Part shown: positions 1-6,380 of the stretch, piece by piece
Layout of the letters: each line of letters starts with the position of its first letter
Position numbering within the stretch: position 1 is the first letter of the stretch
Source: Litoreibacter albidus
GTDB taxonomy: Bacteria; Pseudomonadota; Alphaproteobacteria; Rhodobacterales; Rhodobacteraceae
Direction: 5' to 3'
NCBI RefSeq assembly: GCF_900107015.1
Contig: NZ_FNOI01000009.1
Location: forward strand, 1 to 64,000
Length of the DNA stretch: 64,000 bases
Program-made: the position numbers and the translations under genes
The notes under the pieces: generated by a model
Seen by the model: the letters and a program-made list of their open reading frames with translations, nothing else
What the model was told of the DNA's origin: nothing
Databases searched by the model: none

Positions 1-20
1 GGGGGCGTATTTCACCGGTC

Positions 21-55
21 TCACGGTCCGTGATCCGGTTCTCACGGCGGCGTGA
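21..55. promoter_or_regulatory. Tandem dyads, possible operator pair
   Basis: Two inverted repeats lie in tandem. TCACGG-T-CCGTGA at 21-33 is perfect, and TCACG-GCGG-CGTGA at 42-55 has five paired bases per arm. Their centres are about 21 bp apart, two helical turns, as expected for cooperative dimer binding. ACCGGT at 14-19 is a further short palindrome. No T-run follows, so a terminator is unlikely. They lie about 180 bp upstream of the small secreted protein, or could serve a gene outside the window. The binding protein is unknown. Confidence 0.3.
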
Positions 56-232
56 TCGCGTGCGCGAGAGGGGATGTTTTGCTGTGCATCAATGCGCAGA
101 AGTGGGGCGTTTTTGCGATGTCTGGGCGTTGAGGCGCGGGGTTCCATGCCCCATATTAGTCTCATCAAACGGCAACACGCCGACACACACATTAGGCAAC
201 AGCCTGAAAACAAACAAAAGAGAGTACTGAAA

Positions 233-532
233 ATGAAAACTGTAATCGCAACAATTATCGCCCTGTCCGCAACTGCTCCTGCTTTCGCAGCACAGGTGAC
301 AGACGCCGCCGCATTCTTCGCAGCAGACAACAACTCCGCCGCTGAGCGCGTGATCCCGAACACCTCCACCGGTGACGTTTACGCCGCACAATTGGCCGGC
401 GCACAAGCCAACGAAGCCGCCGCAGAGCGCAACGTGTCCGTGACCGCAGGCCAAGCAACCCGCGCAAACACCGACCTGCTGTCGTTCTTCGCACTGGGTA
501 ACGAGTCCGCAGCCGAGCGCGTTAACTACTAA
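233..532 (+). CDS. Small secreted protein with a repeated N-x-S/A-A-A-E-R motif
   Basis: A 99-residue protein with a clear Sec signal peptide: lysine at residue 2, a hydrophobic stretch to about residue 17 and an AFA-A cleavage site near residue 19 or 20. The start at 233 is preferred over upstream ATGs because the signal peptide begins there and an AAAGAGAG ribosome site precedes it. The mature 79 residues are Ala-rich and contain FFAADNNSAAERV (28-40), NEAAAERNV (60-68) and FFALGNESAAERV (85-97). There is no cysteine. I do not recognise a characterised family; a periplasmic or envelope role is an inference. It appears monocistronic, with a terminator directly downstream. Confidence 0.8.
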   Translation: MKTVIATIIALSATAPAFAAQVTDAAAFFAADNNSAAERVIPNTSTGDVYAAQLAGAQANEAAAERNVSVTAGQATRANTDLLSFFALGNESAAERVNY

Positions 533-558
533 GTTCTCCTAGGTCGTCTCCTGACCCG

Positions 559-596
559 AAAAGGCCCCTCGCATGTGATGCGGGGGGCTTTTTTAC
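559..596 (+). terminator. Rho-independent terminator of the small secreted protein gene
   Basis: The stem pairs AAGGCCCCTCGCAT with ATGCGGGGGGCTTT around a GTG loop, with few mismatches, and runs into a T-tract (TTTTTT at about 589-594). It lies 27 bp after the stop codon at 532 and faces the methyltransferase gene on the other strand. Confidence 0.85.
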
Positions 597-628
597 GGCT
601 CCATAGACAAGCGACATCGCTTTTTTAG

Positions 629-1312
629 TTAATGCTCAGGTGCATACGCGACCCAGCCTCGGAAGCTGAGACCTGCGTAAAACATGGCAGGTGCGGTGAA
701 GCCCGCCTTGCGCATAAGCGTCTCTTCCTCCCTCTCTGAGAGCAGCGTTAGTTTTTGCATCATGCCTGTCGCCGAGCGAGCAGCGATTGTAACGTCGGCG
801 CTCTCCCCAGCAGCGAATGTGGCTGAGCGCGTTAGCCAATCATGTGCGTGCCCAATTTTGGGTCGGCAATGGTGAGCGATAATCAGGGGAGCGCCGGGGC
901 GCAGACGTTTGCGCAGCCCGCGTAAGACGTGCAGGCGTTCAGCTTCGGTTAAGAAGTGGAGCGTTAGTAGGCAGGTGGCCCCGTCAAAGGGCCTGTCCGG
1001 CGCGTCTTCGATATCGCCTCGGAGCAGTTCCACCCGTGATCCTGCGTCCTTTACGATGTCTGCAGCGAGGTCGAGCATAGCTTGCGACGGGTCGACGCCG
1101 ACGAATGACCAGTTGGGTCTGGCCGTCGCAAAGGAATGCAACTCAAGCCCCCCACCCGCGCCGAGCACGAGGACGGAGGCGTCCTCCCTTGCGGTCTCCG
1201 ATATCATCACAACCGCCATTCGGTGCAAATCCAACAAGCCGGGAACCCGTTGGGGCGTCACTTTAGCATAATCCGCCACCATAGCTGGGTCCGAAAACGG
1301 GTCCATCGTCAC
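629..1312 (-). CDS. Class I SAM-dependent methyltransferase
   Basis: A 227-residue protein of the class I Rossmann methyltransferase fold. Motif I is LVLGAGGG at about residues 48-55, the acidic residue at the end of strand 2 is in VGVDPS, and a GDIED segment follows at the adenine-binding position. Total length fits a stand-alone small-molecule methyltransferase. The start overlaps the stop of the upstream flavoprotein gene by 4 bp (ATGA), so the two are translationally coupled and probably act on one substrate. The substrate cannot be read from sequence. Given the dithiol-oxidase-like partner, S-methylation of a thiol is a reasonable guess, no more. Confidence 0.8.
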   Translation of the reverse strand: MTMDPFSDPAMVADYAKVTPQRVPGLLDLHRMAVVMISETAREDASVLVLGAGGGLELHSFATARPNWSFVGVDPSQAMLDLAADIVKDAGSRVELLRGDIEDAPDRPFDGATCLLTLHFLTEAERLHVLRGLRKRLRPGAPLIIAHHCRPKIGHAHDWLTRSATFAAGESADVTIAARSATGMMQKLTLLSEREEETLMRKAGFTAPAMFYAGLSFRGWVAYAPEH

Positions 1313-2205
1313 TTGCCAAAAACCAAAGCACGGTGGACGGCGGTTCCTGCCGTCACACCATCGCCGACGGCCCAGCTGACACTATGGGGTGCCCGTGCAA
1401 TGTCTCCCGCGGCGTAGACACCTGGCTGCGATGTCATTTTGGCCTCATCTGTCACGATTAAGGGCCCCATCATGGTCTCTTCGACCTTTACGCCAAGCAG
1501 TGCGGCCAATGGGCTAGCGTGCGCCGATTGCGGGACGACATAGAGGGCCTCAATTTCGACCGCGTGACCACCTTGCAGGCGGATATTGGACAGGTTCGTA
1601 CCTTCACCCTCAAGTGCTGCCAAAGGTCGCGGTTCGATCTGGACGCCGCGCTGTATGAGGAGACCGCTTTGCTCTGTCGTTAGCTCGTGGCCGTTCAGGA
1701 ATAAGGTTGTAGGTCCCCACTCGGTGATCAGCTGCGCTTGATGCACGGATATTTCATTCCGGTAAAGTACCCCAAGTGACCGATCACTGTATTCGAAGCC
1801 GTGGCAATAGGGGCAGTGTAGAACGGATATACCCCAGCGGGCGGCTAATCCGGGGATGTCTGGCAAGGTGTCGTGCAACCCGAAGGCCAGAATCAGCGTG
1901 CGGGTGTACAAGGTTTCGCCGGTGTCTAGCCCAACAGAGAAACCATCGCTTTTGCTTTGCGCGCTTTGCGCTGCTGTGGTCCGTACGCTAACCGTCGGAT
2001 AGCTTTTCAGCTGGAGACGTGCATCCGACAAGATGTCGAGCGGTGCGCGTCCGTCTTGTCCCAGAAACCCGTGGGACGCGGACGAAAAGCGGTTGCGCGG
2101 TTTGCCTGTGTCGAGGACCTGCACTTTCCGTCTGGCGCGGCCAAGATAGGTTGCGGCCGAAAGGCCTGCAAAGCCACCGCCGATGATAATGGTATCAAAT
2201 TGCAT
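1309..2205 (-). CDS. Thioredoxin-reductase-like FAD oxidoreductase (dithiol-oxidase type)
   Basis: A 298-residue flavoprotein with an N-terminal FAD site (IIIGGGFAG, residues 6-14), a redox-active CPYCHG (Cys131, Cys134) and the C-terminal FAD motif YAAGDIAR near residue 263. The glycine-rich NADPH motif expected soon after the CxxC of true thioredoxin reductases is missing: the segment reads LGVLYRNEIS. The CPYCHGFE signature and lost NADPH motif resemble the GliT/HlmI-type dithiol oxidases, which use oxygen rather than NADPH; that link is from memory. It is divergent from the Rrf2 gene and coupled to a methyltransferase. An AAGGGA ribosome site supports the start. Confidence 0.8.
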   Translation of the reverse strand: MQFDTIIIGGGFAGLSAATYLGRARRKVQVLDTGKPRNRFSSASHGFLGQDGRAPLDILSDARLQLKSYPTVSVRTTAAQSAQSKSDGFSVGLDTGETLYTRTLILAFGLHDTLPDIPGLAARWGISVLHCPYCHGFEYSDRSLGVLYRNEISVHQAQLITEWGPTTLFLNGHELTTEQSGLLIQRGVQIEPRPLAALEGEGTNLSNIRLQGGHAVEIEALYVVPQSAHASPLAALLGVKVEETMMGPLIVTDEAKMTSQPGVYAAGDIARAPHSVSWAVGDGVTAGTAVHRALVFGK

Positions 2206-2351
2206 GTTAGGTTTCCCTTGGTAGCGACACTTTAGGGGCGACCTAGCAGCGCGAAGGCTTCCCCGAACTCGTATCAGGGGGGCGTGGCGGCGTTGGACAT
2301 CGGCGCCTTGCTGCTATAACGCCCAGTGTGGCGAAATTAGAAAAGAATCAC

Positions 2352-2375
2352 GTATCATTAAAAGATACATGATAT
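2352..2375. promoter_or_regulatory. Inverted repeats between flavoprotein and Rrf2 genes
   Basis: GTATC (2352-2356) pairs with GATAC (2364-2368) across seven A/T-rich bases, and TATCAT (2353-2358) pairs with ATGATA (2369-2374). The block lies in the 235-bp divergent spacer, about 65 bp before the Rrf2 start and 147 bp before the flavoprotein start. It is a plausible Rrf2 operator controlling both directions. No motif match was checked. Confidence 0.45.
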
Positions 2376-2440
2376 GGCGGGGCCGTCAATTAGCCTCTTT
2401 CGGGCAGTGCATCTTGTGGCCAAAATAGGAGGGAGATGGT

Positions 2441-2890
2441 ATGAACCGCGACACGAGGCTTTCGGACGTGCTGCACGTGTTGCTGCATCTTGACCATGTG
2501 AAGGAACCGCGAACCTCCGAGTTTCTCGCCAAAAGCATGGGAACCAATCCGGCTGTATTCAGGCGGACCATGGCGGGGTTGCGTAACGCCGGTTACGTGC
2601 AATCAGGGCGTGGGCATGGCGGCGGCTGGTCCCTTGCGCGGCCGTTATCTGAACTCACCTTGCTTGACGTTTACACGGCACTTGGCAGCCCGAGTTTATT
2701 CGCCATTGGTATGCGCGACGACAACCCTGCGTGCCTTGTTGAGAGAAACGTCAATGAGGCATTGGAGGACACGATGGCGCAGGCAGAGGCGCTATTTGTC
2801 GAGCGTTTTGGGGCCATCACCCTCGAAAAACTATTACCCAAGATTGACCCAATGGTTTTTGCAACCTGTGCTAAGTCGACCGACGACTAA
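2441..2890 (+). CDS. Rrf2 family transcriptional regulator
   Basis: A 149-residue Rrf2-type winged-helix regulator: helix-turn-helix from about residue 24 to 50, then the wing GHGGGWSLARP (58-68), which is the family hallmark. Only two cysteines occur (Cys98 and Cys143), not the closely spaced three-cysteine set that binds an Fe-S cluster in IscR and NsrR, so any sensing is more likely by thiol or ligand. A strong GGAGGGAG precedes the start. It is transcribed away from the flavoprotein-methyltransferase pair and probably controls it. The bicupin gene follows 106 bp downstream on the same strand. Confidence 0.88.
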   Translation: MNRDTRLSDVLHVLLHLDHVKEPRTSEFLAKSMGTNPAVFRRTMAGLRNAGYVQSGRGHGGGWSLARPLSELTLLDVYTALGSPSLFAIGMRDDNPACLVERNVNEALEDTMAQAEALFVERFGAITLEKLLPKIDPMVFATCAKSTDD

Positions 2891-2996
2891 ACGAGTTTAC
2901 CGCTAGTAAGCCACGGCCTTGGCCTTGTCGCTGGAGCCGCTCGACAATAGGTTAGTTTTTTACTCCCTACAGATACACCGTCCGAAGGAATACAAA

Positions 2997-3665
2997 ATGG
3001 ATCTGAACGCCGACTTTAAACAACGCGTCGTTGTGCACTCCGATCAGCTTGATTGGGTTGCCTCCCCGATGCCCGGCGTTGATCGGCGTATGCTTGACCG
3101 TATCGGCGGGGAGGTGGCGCGTGCGACGACAATTGTACGCTACGCGCCCAACAGCAAGTTCTCGGCCCACACCCATACTGGGGGTGAGGAATTTATTGTT
3201 TTGGAGGGCGTGTTCCAGGATGAGCATGGCGACTTTCCCGCAGGTACTTACGTGCGCAATCCGCCTACATCATCACACACGCCTGGCTCCGATGCGGGTT
3301 GCACGATTTTCGTGAAGCTTTGGCAGTTCGACATGGATGACCGCACGCAATTTCGCAAAGCTATGGACGAAGAGCTTGGCGAAAAATCGGATGGCGTTGC
3401 GACCGCGCTTCTTCACAAAGATGCGCGTGAAACGGTTACCTGTAGCGAGCTCGACGCAGGCGCGGCATTTGTGAACTCTGACGCTGGCGGCATTGAGCTT
3501 TTGGTGATCTCAGGATCGATTACCGAAAGCGGTGAGGAACTTGAAAAAGGCGCATGGTTGCGGCTTCCTGAGGGTCAGATGCTAACTGCACAAGCGGGGA
3601 AGGACGGCGCGAAACTCTGGATCAAAACCGGACACCTGCCCTATGCAAAGCCGCCTGTCGTCTAG
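2997..3665 (+). CDS. ChrR-like bicupin protein
   Basis: A 222-residue protein with two cupin repeats. The first carries HTHTGGEE (His58, His60, Glu64) and a later His94, the usual metal-ligand set; the second half (about 125-215) is a cupin lacking the His pair. It resembles the anti-sigma factor ChrR cupin family but has no ChrR-type zinc-binding N-terminal domain, so it is probably an enzyme or sensor rather than an anti-sigma factor. The start at 2997 has a GAAGGA ribosome site; an in-frame start at 2919 lacks one. It follows the Rrf2 gene and may share its regulon. It converges on the FadR-type gene with a 15-bp gap. Confidence 0.75.
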   Translation: MDLNADFKQRVVVHSDQLDWVASPMPGVDRRMLDRIGGEVARATTIVRYAPNSKFSAHTHTGGEEFIVLEGVFQDEHGDFPAGTYVRNPPTSSHTPGSDAGCTIFVKLWQFDMDDRTQFRKAMDEELGEKSDGVATALLHKDARETVTCSELDAGAAFVNSDAGGIELLVISGSITESGEELEKGAWLRLPEGQMLTAQAGKDGAKLWIKTGHLPYAKPPVV

Positions 3666-3680
3666 TGGTTTACTGATGGC

Positions 3681-4433
3681 TCAGGTGTTACCCGTTCCAG
3701 CTTCGGATAAACGCTTGCCAATCAACAGCTCCCGATACCGCATTTGTCCGCCCTTCAAGTGGACACGCATTGCGTTTTCGGCGCCTTCCGCGTCACCCAT
3801 AGCAATGGCGTGCAAGATGCGTTCGTGTTCGTCAAAGATGAACCGGCGATAAGCGATAAGCTGTTCCTGTGCGCTACCATCCACGATCTTCGATTGTGGA
3901 ATGGCGCCGCGACCGAAGGCTTCCAGAAAATTGCGAAATACCGGATTGTTGGTTGCGTCGGCGATAGCCAGATGCAGGTCTAGGTCGGCGCGGCGCACCT
4001 CCGCCGATGGTGCGGTTTCTATCAGGTTGCGAAACACGCCGTGGAGGCGAAAAATTTCTTCTTCTTGCGCAGGAGAGCGCCGTTGAGCGGCAAGGCGCGC
4101 CGCCTCGATCTCAATGGGTGCGCGCACTTCAAGGTATTCCAGATCGCCAGCAATTTGCTTTTTATCCAATGGCCCTGCGGCCCGAAGAAGACTGTGGCTA
4201 TTCAGGACGAAAACACCCGCGCCCTGTCGGGCCTCCACAAGGCCATCGGACCGAAGTGACGCAATCGCCTCCCGCACAACTGTCCGGCTGACGTCATATT
4301 TTTTGGTCAACATCGCTTCGCTGGGCAGCTTGTCGCCTGGACTGAATTCGCCAGATTGAATGCTTTGGCGCAGGGCATCTCCAACCTGTACGACAAGCGT
4401 CTTCGATCCGGGGAGCCGAGCATGATCTACCAA
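3681..4433 (-). CDS. FadR-subfamily GntR regulator, TTG start
   Basis: A 250-residue repressor-type protein. The N-terminal winged helix (about 10-75) contains LPSEAMLTKKYDVSRTVVR, and the C-terminal FCD domain keeps the metal and effector residues in DLDLHLAIADATNNP and the later HERIL and VHL histidines. The reading frame is open to an ATG at 4556, but that would overlap the upstream gene and add residues with no family match. A TTG at 4433 preceded by AGGAAGG at 8 bp gives the usual FadR-family length, so it is preferred. It is downstream of the DUF7402-like gene and beside the uronate operon. It is the likely local repressor, with a uronate intermediate as inferred ligand. Confidence 0.82.
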   Translation of the reverse strand: MVDHARLPGSKTLVVQVGDALRQSIQSGEFSPGDKLPSEAMLTKKYDVSRTVVREAIASLRSDGLVEARQGAGVFVLNSHSLLRAAGPLDKKQIAGDLEYLEVRAPIEIEAARLAAQRRSPAQEEEIFRLHGVFRNLIETAPSAEVRRADLDLHLAIADATNNPVFRNFLEAFGRGAIPQSKIVDGSAQEQLIAYRRFIFDEHERILHAIAMGDAEGAENAMRVHLKGGQMRYRELLIGKRLSEAGTGNT

Positions 4434-4488
4434 AATAAAACCCTTCCTATCGCCACAAATCGCGACGCGCGATTGGCGATGTGAGCAA

Positions 4489-4501
4489 CTTATATGATAA
4501 G
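4489..4501. promoter_or_regulatory. Palindrome upstream of the FadR-type gene
   Basis: CTTAT-ATG-ATAAG is a perfect five-base inverted repeat with a three-base spacer. It lies 56 bp upstream of the TTG start, in the gap after the DUF7402-like gene, so it could be an autoregulatory operator. The surrounding AACTT and ATATGA blocks recur in the kduI promoter region near 5428-5441. Confidence 0.4.
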
Positions 4502-4537
4502 ATATGATTTCTTGCAATGGTGTAGCGCGTGGGGTGT

Positions 4538-5323
4538 TCAGATGTGAGTTCCCCAAACTTGGATTTGGGTTAATGCAGGGAATGGTGATGGGTCGTCAGC
4601 CTTGATCAATTTCTCAAGGCGAACCCATTCGGTACGTTGTTCTGGGAGCGAAAAGCTCTGCCCCGCTGCGGTCTTCTCAAAAGGAAGTTCAGTTGTGAAC
4701 CCGTTGGAGAACACCAGCCGCCCCGACGTCCACCAAGCATCATGCGGAAAATCGGCGCGTAGGTGCACCACCACCTTGTCGGCCAGAACTTCCCTGCCGA
4801 ACTCTACCGTGAGCGCTGCGTTTTCATCGCAGTTAATCCCCCAGCTGGAGAATGGCCATTTGCCGTGATCTGTGTTCAACGTCTCGCCGTCAATTGCATT
4901 TCGCGCAAAAAATACCGCCTCATTTCGCGTCTCAACATTTGCGCTAGAGTGCGGGTAAACGCCTGATATTGATGGCAAATCATGGGGATTCAGAGCTAAA
5001 TTTCTGCGCGCAAAAACCTCTTCAGGGTAGGCTTCCCGCACCAGTATGCGGTGTCGGTTTCCATCAAATGCGGTAGGCGGATGTGCGTCCTTCAGCTGCC
5101 CGAATGGGATCGCGTAGGTGAGCTGCCTATCCTTGAGAAATATAAACGTCGGCGGTAGGGCGCTATCGAGCGATATGATCAGGAAAATATCTGGCCGCGA
5201 CGAGCTTAGAGTAATGGTATCGCCATCATTATAGGGTTGGCGGTAGTGTAGTCCGACCTCTTGTGTTCCTTGCGCGCCCGCAAGCGTTAGCTGCGATTTG
5301 TTTTTAATTTCGAGTGTTAGCAT
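4538..5323 (-). CDS. Cytoplasmic F5/8C-like (DUF7402-type) beta-sandwich protein
   Basis: A 261-residue protein with no signal peptide or membrane segment. The C-terminal half (about 125-261) looks like a galactose-binding/discoidin fold: AVFFARNAIDG, a Trp-rich WPFSSWG, VEFGREVLADKVVVHLRADFP and terminal IQVWG, patterns I associate with the DUF7402 domain of polysaccharide loci. The N-terminal half is a separate, unrecognised beta-rich domain. The start at 5323 has AGAAGGA at good spacing. It is transcribed divergently from kduI and followed by the FadR-type regulator, tying it to uronate oligosaccharides. Its role (sugar binding, accessory or hydrolase) is unknown; no catalytic motif is visible. 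Confidence 0.6.
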   Translation of the reverse strand: MLTLEIKNKSQLTLAGAQGTQEVGLHYRQPYNDGDTITLSSSRPDIFLIISLDSALPPTFIFLKDRQLTYAIPFGQLKDAHPPTAFDGNRHRILVREAYPEEVFARRNLALNPHDLPSISGVYPHSSANVETRNEAVFFARNAIDGETLNTDHGKWPFSSWGINCDENAALTVEFGREVLADKVVVHLRADFPHDAWWTSGRLVFSNGFTTELPFEKTAAGQSFSLPEQRTEWVRLEKLIKADDPSPFPALTQIQVWGTHI

Positions 5324-5427
5324 ATCGTTTTTCCTTCTGCGCGCAGCGGCCATTTTGCCAAGTTTCGTCTTGGGGCGACGCCTGCCCCGAACATCGGTTC
5401 GGCCACCTACAGGCTGTAATCACTTTT

Positions 5428-5464
5428 AACTTGTCATATGAAAATGCAACCCGTATTACAAGTT
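5428..5464. promoter_or_regulatory. Long inverted repeat in the kduI promoter region
   Basis: AACTTGT (5428-5434) and ACAAGTT (5458-5464) form a perfect seven-base inverted repeat with 23 bases between, and TCATATGA (5434-5441) is itself palindromic. It sits 85-120 bp upstream of kduI in the 225-bp divergent spacer. It fits a two-site operator for the nearby FadR-type regulator, but this is an inference. Confidence 0.4.
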
Positions 5465-5548
5465 GAAAGAGGTTGCCGACGTCCAGCCACGCAGATCTCG
5501 CGATGTTCGCGGCTTACCGTGTCGGTTTTGAAGATAAGGGATCAGATT

Positions 5549-6373
5549 ATGTTAGCTGTCGAGACTCGCCATGCTGTTCACCCCACTCAGGTGCAGGGCG
5601 CCACTACGCAGGATGTTCGCGACCACTTTTTGGTCGATAACCTTTTTGCGGCCGGAGAAATTCGTCTGACGTATACGCATTATGATCGGTTCGTGATGGG
5701 TGGTGTTGTGCCGGACGGGAAAGACCTTGTTCTTGATGTCGTCCCGGAGACTAAGACGGCCACTTTTCTAGAGCGGCGCGAGATGGGCGTCATGGCGGTG
5801 GCGGGCACTGGTCGTGTCACGGTAGCGGCTGAAACCTATGAGATGAGCCGTGGTGACGTGCTCTATATCGGTATGGGGGCTGGCGCTGTGACCTTCTCAG
5901 GTGATGCGCGATTTTATCTAACATCAACGCCTGCGCATCGCACTTGCCCTACGCGTTTGATTGTAATGGCGGATGCCGCGAAGGTTGAGCTGGGCGATGC
6001 CGCGACGGCGAATGTTCGCACTATTTACCAATTCATACACCCCGACGTTATGGAGAGCTGTCAGCTCACCATGGGGCGTACGGAGCTTGAGGTCGGGTCG
6101 GTTTGGAACACGATGCCAGCGCATGTGCATGATCGCCGGATGGAGGCGTACCTCTATATCGATGTCGCGCCGGAGGATCGAGTTGTGCACCTGATGGGTG
6201 AGCCGGATCAGACGCGCAACATCTTTGTGGCGAACGAGGAAGGGGTGCTGTCGCCGCCTTGGTCAATCCATTCGGGCTGTGGCACGCGCAACTACTCCTT
6301 CATATGGGCCATGGGCGGTGAGAACATGGACTTCACCGACATGGATTTCGTGAACACTGAAGACCTGCGTTGA
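5549..6373 (+). CDS. kduI: 5-dehydro-4-deoxy-D-glucuronate isomerase
   Basis: A 274-residue cupin isomerase, close to the roughly 278 residues of E. coli KduI. The zinc ligands are all present: His192 and His194 in PAHVHDRRMEA, Glu199, and His241 in WSIHSGCG. It converts the ring-opened unsaturated uronate (5-keto-4-deoxyuronate) to 3-deoxy-D-glycero-2,5-hexodiulosonate, which KduD at 17601 then reduces. The start at 5549 has AAGGGA upstream and matches the family N-terminus. It is the first gene of an 11-gene same-strand run, 8 bp before the next gene. Confidence 0.95.
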   Translation: MLAVETRHAVHPTQVQGATTQDVRDHFLVDNLFAAGEIRLTYTHYDRFVMGGVVPDGKDLVLDVVPETKTATFLERREMGVMAVAGTGRVTVAAETYEMSRGDVLYIGMGAGAVTFSGDARFYLTSTPAHRTCPTRLIVMADAAKVELGDAATANVRTIYQFIHPDVMESCQLTMGRTELEVGSVWNTMPAHVHDRRMEAYLYIDVAPEDRVVHLMGEPDQTRNIFVANEEGVLSPPWSIHSGCGTRNYSFIWAMGGENMDFTDMDFVNTEDLR

Positions 6374-6380
6374 TCGGCCA

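Noticed and set aside
2997-3665. ChrR anti-sigma factor call for the bicupin protein
   Set aside because: It lacks the N-terminal zinc-binding anti-sigma domain, and no sigma factor gene is adjacent.
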